From Flavobacterium sp. (lineage in GTDB: Bacteria > Bacteroidota > Bacteroidia > Flavobacteriales > Flavobacteriaceae): a stretch of 18,509 bases of DNA. The stretch is taken from the NCBI RefSeq assembly GCF_020217025.1, contig NZ_JAIWOF010000158.1, positions 1-18,509 of the forward strand, given 5' to 3'. Position 1 is the stretch's first letter; each line of letters begins with the position of its first letter. A model generated the notes under the pieces. The model ran no database searches. It was given only the letters and a program-made list of their open reading frames with translations, and was not told the DNA's origin. Positions 7,634-15,354 of this stretch are shown piece by piece. The position numbers and the translations under genes are program-made.

Positions 7634-7693
7634 TGTCAAGTTCAATGTCAAGTTCAATGTCAAGTTCAATGTCAAGTTCAATATCAAACTCAA
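7634..7693. repeat. 12-bp tandem repeat directly before the sigma start codon
   Basis: Four perfect copies of TGTCAAGTTCAA (plus strand) occupy 7634-7681, and a fifth degenerate copy (TATCAAACTCAA) occupies 7682-7693. The unit is itself two related hexamers. The array abuts the sigma-factor ATG, so it fills the place of the ribosome-binding region. Changes in copy number would keep any upstream reading frame but would alter leader length and the distance from the promoter to the start codon. Confidence 0.95.
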
Positions 7694-7698
7694 ATTTA
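7691..7698 (-). promoter_or_regulatory. Possible sigma operon -7 promoter box
   Basis: TAAATTTG on the minus strand matches TAnnTTTG. If used, transcription would start near 7685 and the 12-bp repeats would form nearly the whole leader. No TTTG is found about 19 nt upstream, and an ECF operon may instead use an autoregulated promoter of unknown sequence, so confidence is low. Confidence 0.3.
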
Positions 7699-7704
7699 TA
7701 TTAA

Positions 7705-7881
7705 TTGAAATTGATTTTTGCTCTTGCTCTTGTTATTGAATTATTGCTTCTAATTATATAGACGAGAATGATTTTAAAATGGTTGCATGAAATATGAAAA
7801 AAAATAAAAAACTTATGATTCTGGAACACAGATTGAAATAATTAAAGAAATTTTAAAAATTGAAACTGACTTTTGTCCTTG
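7705..7881. repeat. Degenerate 22-nt direct repeat pair in the intergenic region
   Basis: Copies at 7705-7726 and 7860-7881 agree at 18 of 22 positions, and all four differences are transitions. The shared pattern is TTGAAA-TGA-TTTTG followed by CTTG. Short TTG-containing echoes (CTCTTG, GAAATTG) surround both. The rest of the 203-nt gap between the sigma leader and the polyprenyl synthase stop shows no gene and no clear hairpin. Confidence 0.5.
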
Positions 7882-7896
7882 AAATTGAAATTGTTT

Positions 7897-8877
7897 TTAT
7901 TTTTTTCTTTCAATAACGTAATTTACCATTAAAATAAGGGAATCTTTATAGGGAGATGTTGGGAAATCTTGTAATAACGAAAGTGCTTCTTGCTGAAATT
8001 GCACCATTTTTTCTTCGGCGTAAGTTAATCCGTTTTTGTCTTTTACAAATTGAATTACTTCTTTTACGCGCTTTTTATCTTTGTTATGATTCTTAACCGA
8101 ATTGATTACCCAACTTTTTTCTTTTGAGGAACAATTATTCAAAGCGTAAATCAATGGTAAAGTCATTTTTTGTTCTTTGATGTCGATTCCGGTTGGTTTT
8201 CCAATGGCATCATCGGTATAATCGAATAAATCGTCTTTGATTTGGAACGCCATTCCGATTAATTCTCCGAATTTACGCATTTTTTCAACCACATCTTTAT
8301 CTTCTGGAGCCACTGAACAAGCGCCAAGCGAACAACAAGCGGCAATTAATGTAGCGGTTTTTTGTCGGATGATTTCGTAGTAAACATCTTCGGTGATATC
8401 TAATCTTCTGGCTTTTTCGATTTGAAGTAATTCACCTTCACTCATTTCGCGAACAGCAACTGAAATGATTTTTAACAAATCGAAATCGTTATTATCAATA
8501 GAAAGCAATAATCCTTTTGACAATAAATAATCGCCTACTAAAACGGCAATTTTATTTTTCCAAAGGGCGTTCAAAGAGAAAAATCCACGACGTTTGTTAC
8601 TGTCATCAACCACATCATCATGCACTAAAGTTGCGGTATGAATTAATTCAATAACCGAAGCACCACGATACGTTCGTTCATTAATAGTACCACCAGAAAC
8701 CATTTTAGCAGTTAAGAAAACAAACATCGGTCGCATTTGTTTCCCTTTTCGGTTTACAATATAATGTGTAATTCTGTTTAATAAAGCTACTTTTGAAGAC
8801 ATGGAATCGCGAAACTTCTCTTCAAAGAGTTCCATTTCATTTGCGATGGGGAGCTTTATTTGTTCGGTTATTTTCAT
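7897..8877 (-). CDS. Long-chain all-trans polyprenyl diphosphate synthase
   Basis: A 326-residue member of the trans-isoprenyl diphosphate synthase family, which condenses isopentenyl diphosphate onto an allylic diphosphate. Visible motifs are GKQMRP at 45-50, the first Asp-rich motif DDVVD at 87-91, RR at 96-97, and the second Asp-rich motif KDDLFD at 214-219. The residues just before the first Asp-rich motif (A82, T83) are small, which fits long-chain products. Flavobacteria use menaquinone-6, so a hexaprenyl chain for the quinone side chain is the likely product, but length cannot be fixed by eye. It is a single gene behind a strong consensus promoter only a few bases from the ATG at 8877. 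Confidence 0.9.
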   Translation of the reverse strand: MKITEQIKLPIANEMELFEEKFRDSMSSKVALLNRITHYIVNRKGKQMRPMFVFLTAKMVSGGTINERTYRGASVIELIHTATLVHDDVVDDSNKRRGFFSLNALWKNKIAVLVGDYLLSKGLLLSIDNNDFDLLKIISVAVREMSEGELLQIEKARRLDITEDVYYEIIRQKTATLIAACCSLGACSVAPEDKDVVEKMRKFGELIGMAFQIKDDLFDYTDDAIGKPTGIDIKEQKMTLPLIYALNNCSSKEKSWVINSVKNHNKDKKRVKEVIQFVKDKNGLTYAEEKMVQFQQEALSLLQDFPTSPYKDSLILMVNYVIERKK

Positions 8878-8885
8878 TGAGGTAT

Positions 8886-8916
8886 CAAAAATACAAAAAC
8901 AATCTCGTTAGTCAAA
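8886..8916 (-). promoter_or_regulatory. Consensus Bacteroidota promoter of the polyprenyl synthase gene
   Basis: On the minus strand TTTG at 8916-8913 is followed after exactly 19 nt by TATTTTTG at 8893-8886, matching the TTTG-N19-TAnnTTTG pattern of the main Bacteroidota sigma factor. Transcription would start near 8881, leaving a leader of only a few nucleotides before the ATG at 8877. Confidence 0.65.
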
Positions 8917-8934
8917 AGTTTAGCAAAAGATTAT

Positions 8935-8977
8935 AAAAAAAGAGACTTCGAACTTTTTCGAAATCTCTTTGATTTTT
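8935..8977 (-). terminator. Intrinsic terminator after the CarbopepD_reg-like gene
   Basis: A 14-bp stem pairs 8939-8952 with 8957-8970 around a 4-nt loop. The single C/A mismatch of the plus strand becomes a G-U wobble in the minus-strand RNA, and a run of T follows on that strand. It lies 25 nt after the stop at 8995, so it ends that transcript before the polyprenyl synthase promoter. Confidence 0.82.
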
Positions 8978-8994
8978 TTAGAAAGAGGAAACAA

Positions 8995-10152
8995 TTAATT
9001 TTTAATAGAGTCCACAAATTGTTGCTCACTTTCTTTTAAAGGAAAAATGTTGTTCATTTTCCAAAATTTTTCGGTGTAATTAGTGCCGGCTTCAAAAATG
9101 GTTTTACCACCAAACCCTTTTTCCGGTATTTCTACATCGTTTTTACTATCAAGCACTAATAAATCAAAAGTACCACTAACATTATCGTGCACTTTCTTAC
9201 CCATCTGAATAAATATACTAAAACTGTTTTTATAGTAAACCAATTCATATTGGTTATTTACAAACTTAAACTTGCACCAAACGGATTGATCATTCAGTTT
9301 TAATTTGGCAATCAATATATTTTTGAGTTTTGAATTTTTTCTATGCGAATCAGCTATTTCAACTTTAAATTCAATTATTTTATTGGATTTATTATCTACG
9401 ATAACATAACCTTCATACAACAACTCATCGCTATCTACATTCGGAATTATTTTAATGTATTCGTATTCAAATCCAGCAGCATCTCTTCTTAAATAACGAT
9501 CAAAAGTATATTCTTTACTCTTGATAAGATTTTCAATTCCATCAAAATTATAAGCATATTTTACAAAATCTCTTACATTATAGGCTGAATTCATTCCGTT
9601 TAAAACAGAACTAGTCGAATCTTGTAAATTGGATTTTACAGCTCTACTTTGATTAATTAGCAAAACCGATTTACCATTTCCTTTTTTAATGAAATAATCC
9701 ATTTTGGCATCTGCATACTTTGTATATTGATTATTGATTTTTACAATTTCTCTACCATATGTAGTTAACTTAGTGTTTTTTACGGCACGAACTTTAGCAT
9801 CTTTTATCAACGATTTTAAAAAATCTCTTCCAGAAACGTTTGAGATTATTAATTCATCTAAAATATAGACTTTTGGAGTTAAAAAAATTTCAACTTCTTT
9901 AGTATCAAATACAACTTTCTTAGTTTCGTAATTGATATGGCTAATTTCAACTTCTTTGATGTTTTGTAATGAAAATTCACCATTTTCATTTGTCATCGTT
10001 CCAGTCAAATTAGCTGAATGATCTTTGTAAATAATATTTACAAACGGAACCGTTTCTTTTGTTTCTGCATTTTTTACAATACCTTTCGTGTTATTTTCTT
10101 GAGAAAAACCAAATGTAAAAAAAAGTAGAAAAAATAAGATGTGCTTAATCAT
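8995..10152 (-). CDS. Secreted CarbopepD_reg-like domain protein
   Basis: A 385-residue exported protein. A signal peptide (residues 1-17, ending FGFSQ) is followed by a carboxypeptidase-regulatory-like beta-sandwich at about 22-95, with the typical GIVKNAETKETVPFVNI start, the TNENGEFSL turn and the closing LDELIIS. The remaining roughly 290 residues resemble the conserved C-terminal region of other Bacteroidota proteins of this type, without catalytic motifs or a TonB-dependent barrel that I can recognise. It probably acts in the periplasm or at the outer membrane. It appears to be a single transcription unit with a terminator right after it; no strong promoter is visible in the 133 nt upstream. 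The exact function is unknown. Confidence 0.75.
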   Translation of the reverse strand: MIKHILFFLLFFTFGFSQENNTKGIVKNAETKETVPFVNIIYKDHSANLTGTMTNENGEFSLQNIKEVEISHINYETKKVVFDTKEVEIFLTPKVYILDELIISNVSGRDFLKSLIKDAKVRAVKNTKLTTYGREIVKINNQYTKYADAKMDYFIKKGNGKSVLLINQSRAVKSNLQDSTSSVLNGMNSAYNVRDFVKYAYNFDGIENLIKSKEYTFDRYLRRDAAGFEYEYIKIIPNVDSDELLYEGYVIVDNKSNKIIEFKVEIADSHRKNSKLKNILIAKLKLNDQSVWCKFKFVNNQYELVYYKNSFSIFIQMGKKVHDNVSGTFDLLVLDSKNDVEIPEKGFGGKTIFEAGTNYTEKFWKMNNIFPLKESEQQFVDSIKN

Positions 10153-10235
10153 AATGTCAGATGTGTGTTAGTCAAACTGAATTTGTTTTTACTCATCATT
10201 CAGTTGCACGAAGATACTATTTCTTACAAAAAAAC

Positions 10236-10263
10236 AAGTGTTTCTTACATCTTTTTAAAGCAC
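10236..10263 (-). terminator. Weak terminator candidate after rlmN
   Basis: On the minus strand GTGCTTT can pair with AAACAC, with one bulge and a large loop, and the hairpin is followed by a T-rich run containing seven T residues in a row. It lies about 22 nt after the rlmN stop. The stem is short and the call is weak. Confidence 0.3.
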
Positions 10264-10285
10264 AAAAATTATGAAAATTGAATTT

Positions 10286-11326
10286 TTACGATTTATTCGC
10301 CAATTGTCCACAAGCCGCATCAATATCTTTACCGCGACTTCTTCTTACTTTAGCCACGATATTATTTTTTTCTAAAGCAGTTATGTAAGCATTAGTAGCT
10401 TCTTCAGAGGCTTGTTGAAACATGCCATCATCAATTGGATTATATTCAATCAAATTTACTTTACAAGGGACATATTTACAAAATTTCACTAAAGCATCAA
10501 TCGATTTTTTATCGTCGTTGATTCCTTTCCAAATCACATATTCGTAAGTAATTTTACTTTTGGTTTTTCTGTACCAATATTCCAAACTCTCACGCAAATC
10601 GGTTAATGGAAAGTTTTTAGTAAATGGCATGATTTCGTTTCGAATTTCCTCAACAGCTGAATGTAAGGAAACTGCTAGTTTGAATTTAACCTCATCATCG
10701 GCCATTTTCTTAATCATTTTCGGAATTCCAGAAGTAGAAACGGTGATTCGCTTTGGCGACATTCCTAAACCTTCATTAGACGTAATCATATCAATCGCTT
10801 TCATCACGTTTGGATAATTCATCAAAGGTTCACCCATTCCCATAAAGACAATATTGGATAAAGGTCGGTCGTAATACAAACGGCTTTCATTATCAATGGC
10901 AGCTACTTGGTCATAGATTTCTCCTGGTTCCAAATTACGCATACGTTTTAATCGAGCCGTTGCACAAAAATTACAATCTAAACTACAACCTACTTGCGAA
11001 GAAACACAGGCGGTAGTTCGAGTTTCTGTAGGAATCAAAACCGATTCTACAATTAAGTCATCGTGCAAACGAACGGCATTTTTAACGGTTCCATCTTCGC
11101 TACGTTGTAACGTATCTACTTTGATATGATTGATTACAAAGTTAGCTTCTAACATGGCGCGCGTTTCCTTAGACACATTAGTCATATCTTCAAAAGTATG
11201 CGCGCGTTTTTGCCATAACCACTCATACACTTGGTTACCGCGAAACGCTTTGTCTCCGTTGGAAACAAAAAAGTTACGCAATTGTTCTTTGGTTAGTGCT
11301 CGTATGTCTTTTTTCTCGATTTGCAT
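10286..11326 (-). CDS. rlmN: Dual-specificity rRNA/tRNA adenine-C2 methyltransferase RlmN
   Basis: A 346-residue radical-SAM enzyme that methylates C2 of A2503 in 23S rRNA and of A37 in some tRNAs. The cluster motif CSLDCNFC has its cysteines at 114, 118 and 121. The methyl-carrying and resolving cysteines are expected; C339 in AACGQL near the C-terminus fits one. FMGMGEPLMN at 161-170 and RITVSTSGI at 193-201 are further family signatures. Length is normal and no residue is missing. The ATG at 11326 fits the family N-terminus (MQIEKKDIRAL). A TAACTTTG box ends only 5 nt before the ATG, suggesting an almost leaderless mRNA. It is divergent from the O-methyltransferase gene. Confidence 0.96.
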   Translation of the reverse strand: MQIEKKDIRALTKEQLRNFFVSNGDKAFRGNQVYEWLWQKRAHTFEDMTNVSKETRAMLEANFVINHIKVDTLQRSEDGTVKNAVRLHDDLIVESVLIPTETRTTACVSSQVGCSLDCNFCATARLKRMRNLEPGEIYDQVAAIDNESRLYYDRPLSNIVFMGMGEPLMNYPNVMKAIDMITSNEGLGMSPKRITVSTSGIPKMIKKMADDEVKFKLAVSLHSAVEEIRNEIMPFTKNFPLTDLRESLEYWYRKTKSKITYEYVIWKGINDDKKSIDALVKFCKYVPCKVNLIEYNPIDDGMFQQASEEATNAYITALEKNNIVAKVRRSRGKDIDAACGQLANKS

Positions 11327-11330
11327 GGTG

Positions 11331-11338
11331 CAAAGTTA
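11331..11338 (-). promoter_or_regulatory. rlmN -7 promoter box, near-leaderless
   Basis: TAACTTTG on the minus strand matches TAnnTTTG and ends 5 nt before the rlmN ATG, so the transcript would begin at or very close to the start codon. No TTTG stands at 19 nt upstream; one at 11353-11350 is too close (11 nt). Confidence 0.38.
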
Positions 11339-11372
11339 GGTTAAAATGTCAAAACCTTTAATTGTTAATTTG

Positions 11373-11380
11373 TATTTTTG
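11373..11380 (+). promoter_or_regulatory. O-methyltransferase -7 promoter box
   Basis: TATTTTTG matches TAnnTTTG and lies 19 nt upstream of the ATG at 11399, allowing a leader of about 13 nt. The -33 element is not evident. The intergenic region therefore seems to hold back-to-back promoters for this gene and rlmN. Confidence 0.38.
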
Positions 11381-11398
11381 TCAAAATTTGATTTTAAT

Positions 11399-12040
11399 AT
11401 GCATTTCATATCAGAAGATTTAGAAGATTACGTTGCCAATCATTCACAAGCGGAACCTGAATTATTAGCGAAATTAAATAAAGAAACCTACCAAAAAATC
11501 ATGCAACCACGAATGTTGAGTGGTCATTTTCAAGGTAGAGTTTTGAGTATGCTTTCGAAAATCATTCGTCCGAAACATATTTTGGAAATTGGAACCTATA
11601 CAGGTTATGCGGCGTTATGTTTAGCGGAAGGAATGGCTGAAAACGGAACTTTAGACACCATTGATATTGAAGAAGAATTAGTCGATTTTCAAAGAAAATA
11701 TTTTGATGCTTCGCCATGGAAAGATCAAATTTTTCAACACTTAGGCGATGCGGTAACTATTATCCCAACTTTGAATAAAAAATTTGATTTGGTTTTTATT
11801 GATGCTGATAAAGAAAATTACGTGAATTATTTTCACCTAATTGTTCCCATGATGAACAAAGGCGGAATTATTTTATCTGACAATGTTCTGTGGAGCGGAA
11901 AAGTTTTAGAAGAAGTAAAACCAAATGATAAAAGTACTCCTGTTTTATTAGAATATAATCAATTATTAAATACAGACCCAAGAGTGGAAACGGTTTTATT
12001 GCCTATTCGTGATGGTTTAACGGTTAGTCGTGTTTTATAG
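11399..12040 (+). CDS. SAM-dependent O-methyltransferase, caffeoyl-CoA/catechol type
   Basis: A 213-residue class I methyltransferase of the Methyltransf_3 family. The SAM motif LEIGTYTGYAA is at about 62-72, the acidic ribose-binding stretch DTIDIEEE at 86-93, and the family's divalent-metal ligands fit D135 (FIDADKENY), D161 and N162 (DNVLWSGKV). The substrate is probably a catechol-like hydroxyl but cannot be told from the sequence; bacterial members are often of unknown substrate. I chose the ATG at 11399; an upstream in-frame TTG at 11378 overlaps the promoter box and adds residues not seen in the family. The gene ends 14 nt from the convergent PAP2 gene, with no hairpin between them. 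Confidence 0.88.
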   Translation: MHFISEDLEDYVANHSQAEPELLAKLNKETYQKIMQPRMLSGHFQGRVLSMLSKIIRPKHILEIGTYTGYAALCLAEGMAENGTLDTIDIEEELVDFQRKYFDASPWKDQIFQHLGDAVTIIPTLNKKFDLVFIDADKENYVNYFHLIVPMMNKGGIILSDNVLWSGKVLEEVKPNDKSTPVLLEYNQLLNTDPRVETVLLPIRDGLTVSRVL

Positions 12041-12054
12041 TTTTTAGTCGCAGT

Positions 12055-12612
12055 TTAAAAATTATATTTTTTACCTAAAATCAAATACAATTTATAGAAT
12101 CCGAAACCAAAAATTCCTCCAACAAGATAACCTGTAAGAATATCTCCAGGATAGTGCAATCCTAAGTAAATTCTACTGTAAGCAAAAATTAGAGGGAATA
12201 AAAACAACAAATAGGTATGTTTGTAATATTTTCGAATAATTAAAACTATAAAAGTTGTTGAAGCCATTGAATTTGCAGCATGACCAGAGAAAAAACTGAA
12301 TGATTTTCTAGTGATAACTTCACGCATTAAACCATCAAATTCGGGATTATTACAAGGTCGTAAACGTTCGAATGAATATTTAAATAAATTCGTAATTTGG
12401 TCGGTAAATGTTAACAATACTACTAAAAAAAGAATAATAATTCCCAAACCTTTCCAACCTAGTTTTTTTTGTATTAGATAAAAAACTCCAATAAAAAGTG
12501 GTGACCAGTAAATCTGTTTAGTAATAATTTTCCAAAAACCATCAAAAGGCTCAGAACCCAATCCGTTTAAAAAAAGGAATAATTCTTTATCTAAGTATAT
12601 TAAGTGTTCCAA
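12055..12612 (-). CDS. PAP2-family membrane phosphatase
   Basis: A 185-residue integral membrane phosphatase. The three PAP2 motifs are complete: K78-x6-R85-P86 (KYSFERLRP), S109-G110-H111 (FFSGHA) and S146-R147-x5-H153-x3-D157 (SRIYLGLHYPGD). About five or six hydrophobic segments place the site at the outer face of the inner membrane. Substrates of the family include undecaprenyl diphosphate, phosphatidylglycerol phosphate and lipid A phosphate; which one applies cannot be decided here. The start is a TTG at 12612: it lies 2 nt after the tatA stop, gives the expected N-terminus, and no in-frame ATG is seen nearby upstream. It is very likely co-transcribed and coupled with the upstream TatA-like gene. 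Confidence 0.9.
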   Translation of the reverse strand: MEHLIYLDKELFLFLNGLGSEPFDGFWKIITKQIYWSPLFIGVFYLIQKKLGWKGLGIIILFLVVLLTFTDQITNLFKYSFERLRPCNNPEFDGLMREVITRKSFSFFSGHAANSMASTTFIVLIIRKYYKHTYLLFLFPLIFAYSRIYLGLHYPGDILTGYLVGGIFGFGFYKLYLILGKKYNF

Positions 12613-12614
12613 AA

Positions 12615-12962
12615 TTACATTTGTCTTTTTATAGGTCCGGTAATATTTTCAATATCTTCTTTAACTTGCTCTATAGGATTTTGAACATCTAAATTAATGT
12701 TTTCCATAGGATTTACCATTTTAGAAATCCCTTCTTTTGCTTTAGCTATTTCTTCAGAAACTCCACCAGTTAAAGTATTCATATCCAATCCTGCTTCTTG
12801 AGTTCCTTTTTGGATTTCACTCTTAATTTCGTTGGTAGCATTTTTTAATTGCGCCATTCCTTTACCTAAAGCACGAGCAATATCTGGAATCTTATCTGAT
12901 CCAAATAACATCAAAACAACTAAAATGATGAAAAACAATTCACCTCCTCCAATTCCAAACAT
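12615..12962 (-). CDS. tatA: Sec-independent translocase TatA/TatB-type protein
   Basis: A 115-residue protein with one N-terminal membrane helix (about residues 6-20), the FG hinge at 20-21, an amphipathic helix beginning SDKIPDIARALGKG and a long charged, flexible C-terminus. This is the standard TatA/TatB layout, part of the twin-arginine system that exports folded proteins. The hinge (LFG) is TatA-like, while residue 8 is Glu, which E. coli has in TatB and not in TatA, so one protein may serve both roles. No tatC is in the window. The gene leads a two-gene unit with the PAP2 phosphatase. Confidence 0.88.
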   Translation of the reverse strand: MFGIGGGELFFIILVVLMLFGSDKIPDIARALGKGMAQLKNATNEIKSEIQKGTQEAGLDMNTLTGGVSEEIAKAKEGISKMVNPMENINLDVQNPIEQVKEDIENITGPIKRQM

Positions 12963-12987
12963 TGTGTATTTTTGAAAATTAACTTCG

Positions 12988-12995
12988 CAAAGTTA
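12988..12995 (-). promoter_or_regulatory. tatA -7 promoter box
   Basis: TAACTTTG on the minus strand matches TAnnTTTG and lies 25 nt before the tatA ATG at 12962. The same octamer occurs before the response regulator, dnaG and rlmN genes. A -33 TTTG at normal spacing is not seen. Confidence 0.38.
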
Positions 12996-13029
12996 CAAAG
13001 TTTTACACCTACTTTATCTTAAAGTAATC

Positions 13030-13057
13030 AAAAAAAAGACTATCCGAAGATAGCCTT
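13030..13057 (-). terminator. UUCG-tetraloop terminator of the envelope operon
   Basis: On the minus strand AAGGCTATC, a TTCG loop and GATAGTCTT form a 9-bp stem with one G-U pair, capped by the extra-stable UUCG tetraloop and followed by a run of T. It starts 5 nt after the metallopeptidase stop and separates this operon from tatA. Confidence 0.9.
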
Positions 13058-13062
13058 AGTTC

Positions 13063-15339
13063 TTATTTTTTATCTAACGTATCAAATTTTGATACTGTTT
13101 CTGCTTTAGGCCAATAATTATTTTCAACATCAATATCAGCTGTTTCTAATTTTGGATCTAGTTGAATTTTTACAACTTTTTTATCTGTTGCAAAAACTCG
13201 TTTAGCAGTATCATTATTTCTTCTCCAAATTTGAGCAGGGAATTTTTGAGTTTCGCTTGTTCCATCTTCAAACTGAAGCTCTACGATGATTGGCATGATT
13301 AATCCTCCTGGTTTTTCAAACTCTACTTCATAGAAATATTTAGGAGATTTTAAAGCATTCTTTTCTTCAGCTGTATAATTTTTATTTACATAGTCAGAAA
13401 GTGCTTGAACACTATTAACATCCATTGCTTTTTTTAATTCAGGTTTAAAATCAGGAGCATCTTCAGCAACTAAGTACAACATTGGTTCTCCATCGCTAAT
13501 TTTTCTTCCTCTTCTATTAAACATAGCCTGAGTTTCTTTTGAAGCTTCTGTAGAAACATAATATTGCTTTACTGTTTTCACACCAATATCGGTATAATCT
13601 GTTGAATAGAACCAACCTCTCCAAAACCAATCTAAATCAACTGCAGAAGCATCTTCCATTGTTCTAAAGAAATCTTCTGGTGTTGGGTGTTTGAATTTCC
13701 AACGATTCGCGTATGTTTTGAATGCATGATCAAATAATTCATGACCCATGATAGTTTCTCTCAAGATATTTAAACCTGTTGCTGGTTTTCCATAAGCATT
13801 AGCACCAAAGTTGTAAATATTTTCAGAGTTTGACATAATAGGCTCTAAATATTTTTGATTTCCTTTCATGTAAGGTACAATATTTTTAGCTGGACCTCTA
13901 GTTGCTGGGAAATTTGGATCGAAAGAAGTTTCTGTTAAGTATTCTAAGAATGTATTTAAACCTTCATCCATCCAAGACCATTGTCTTTCATCAGAGTTGA
14001 CAATCATTGGAAAGAAGTTATGTCCTACTTCGTGAATAATAACACCTAACATTCCATATTTAATTCTATCACTCACAAAACCTTTTTCATCAGGGCGACC
14101 GTAGTTCCAACAAATCATTGGATATTCCATTCCTTGATCTTCTGCAGAAACTGAAACTGCTTTTGGATAAGGATAATCAAATGTAAAATGAGAATACGTT
14201 TTTAAAGTATGTGCTACCGCTTTTGTAGATAAATCACCCCAAAGTGGATTTGCTTCTTTTGGATAAATTGAAATTGCTAATGGTTTGTTAGTTGGTAAAT
14301 CAACTGCCATGGCATCAATTATAAATTTTCTTGAAGTTGAGAAACCAAAATCACGAACGTTTTGTGCTTTAAATTTCCATGTTTTCTTTTTATCAGAAAA
14401 GCTACTTTCTTTAGCAATTGCTTCTTCTTGGGTAACAATTACTACTGGCTTATCAAAAGTTTTCTCTGCTAATTCCCATCTTTTTACTTGTTCTGCGGTA
14501 AAAACTTCGCTTCTGTTTTGTAACACTCCTGTTCCTTCCATAACGTGGTCAGCAGGAACTGTAATATTTACTTCGTAATCACCGAAAGCTAAAGCAAACT
14601 CACCTCTACCCCAGAATTGCATGTTTTGCCATCCTTCTACATCATTGTAAACAGCCATTCTTGGAAAAAACTGTGCCATTACATACAAACGGTTTCCATC
14701 AGGAAATTGCTCATATCCAGAACGACCATTATTGGCTTGTTCCATGTAATTTACAATATTGTACCACCATTTGATTGAGAACGAAACTTTTTCGCCATTT
14801 TTCAATGGTTTAGGCAAATCGATACGCATCATGGTTTGATTGATGGTATATTTCATTGGATTTCCTTTAGCATCTTTAACATATTCGATATTAAAACCAC
14901 CTTGAAAAGGGCTTCCCATATATTTTTTTGTAAAACCACTTGTTGAAATGGCCTTATCCATATTTTGACTTTCTATTAATGGTGTTTTAGAATCAGGTCT
15001 TTCGATATTTTGATCTAATTGTACCCATAAATATTCTAACGATTCTTTAGCGTTGTTGTGATAAGTAATGGTTTCAGAGCCATACAGTTTTTTATTCTTA
15101 TCATCTAACTCCAAATTCATTACATAATCTGCTTTTTGTTGATAATAAGCTGGTCCTGGAGCTCCAGAAGCCGTTCTAAACATATTTGGAGTAGCCATTT
15201 CGTCATACATTTGACGAAACTTATTCTCATTATAATGTCCAGGTTCGCGCTTTTTTTCTTCTGGTTTAACATCCTGAGCGATTGCTCCGAAAGTCACTGC
15301 TAAAGTCAAGAAAGCACTAAGTACAATTGATTTTTTCAT
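13063..15339 (-). CDS. Secreted M1-family zinc metallopeptidase
   Basis: A 758-residue exported peptidase. The signal peptide ends near residue 21 (GAIAQ). Residues about 70-290 form the N-terminal beta-saddle of M1 enzymes. The zinc site is HEVGH at 436-440 (His436, Glu437, His440) with the third ligand Glu459 in WMDEGLNTFLEY. The exopeptidase GxMEN motif is changed to GMEYP at 403-407, so substrate choice may differ from classic aminopeptidases. The C-terminal part ends without a type IX secretion sorting domain that I recognise, suggesting a periplasmic location. It is the last gene of a four-gene operon, 15 nt after the DUF6702-like gene, and is followed at once by a strong terminator. 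Confidence 0.9.
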   Translation of the reverse strand: MKKSIVLSAFLTLAVTFGAIAQDVKPEEKKREPGHYNENKFRQMYDEMATPNMFRTASGAPGPAYYQQKADYVMNLELDDKNKKLYGSETITYHNNAKESLEYLWVQLDQNIERPDSKTPLIESQNMDKAISTSGFTKKYMGSPFQGGFNIEYVKDAKGNPMKYTINQTMMRIDLPKPLKNGEKVSFSIKWWYNIVNYMEQANNGRSGYEQFPDGNRLYVMAQFFPRMAVYNDVEGWQNMQFWGRGEFALAFGDYEVNITVPADHVMEGTGVLQNRSEVFTAEQVKRWELAEKTFDKPVVIVTQEEAIAKESSFSDKKKTWKFKAQNVRDFGFSTSRKFIIDAMAVDLPTNKPLAISIYPKEANPLWGDLSTKAVAHTLKTYSHFTFDYPYPKAVSVSAEDQGMEYPMICWNYGRPDEKGFVSDRIKYGMLGVIIHEVGHNFFPMIVNSDERQWSWMDEGLNTFLEYLTETSFDPNFPATRGPAKNIVPYMKGNQKYLEPIMSNSENIYNFGANAYGKPATGLNILRETIMGHELFDHAFKTYANRWKFKHPTPEDFFRTMEDASAVDLDWFWRGWFYSTDYTDIGVKTVKQYYVSTEASKETQAMFNRRGRKISDGEPMLYLVAEDAPDFKPELKKAMDVNSVQALSDYVNKNYTAEEKNALKSPKYFYEVEFEKPGGLIMPIIVELQFEDGTSETQKFPAQIWRRNNDTAKRVFATDKKVVKIQLDPKLETADIDVENNYWPKAETVSKFDTLDKK

Positions 15340-15354
15340 AATATTTCAATTCTT

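Noticed and set aside
7634..7693. TTGACA hexamers in the 12-bp repeat as E. coli-type -35 boxes
   Set aside because: Bacteroidota use a different -33/-7 consensus, no matching -10 boxes follow, and the hexamers arise from the repeat unit.
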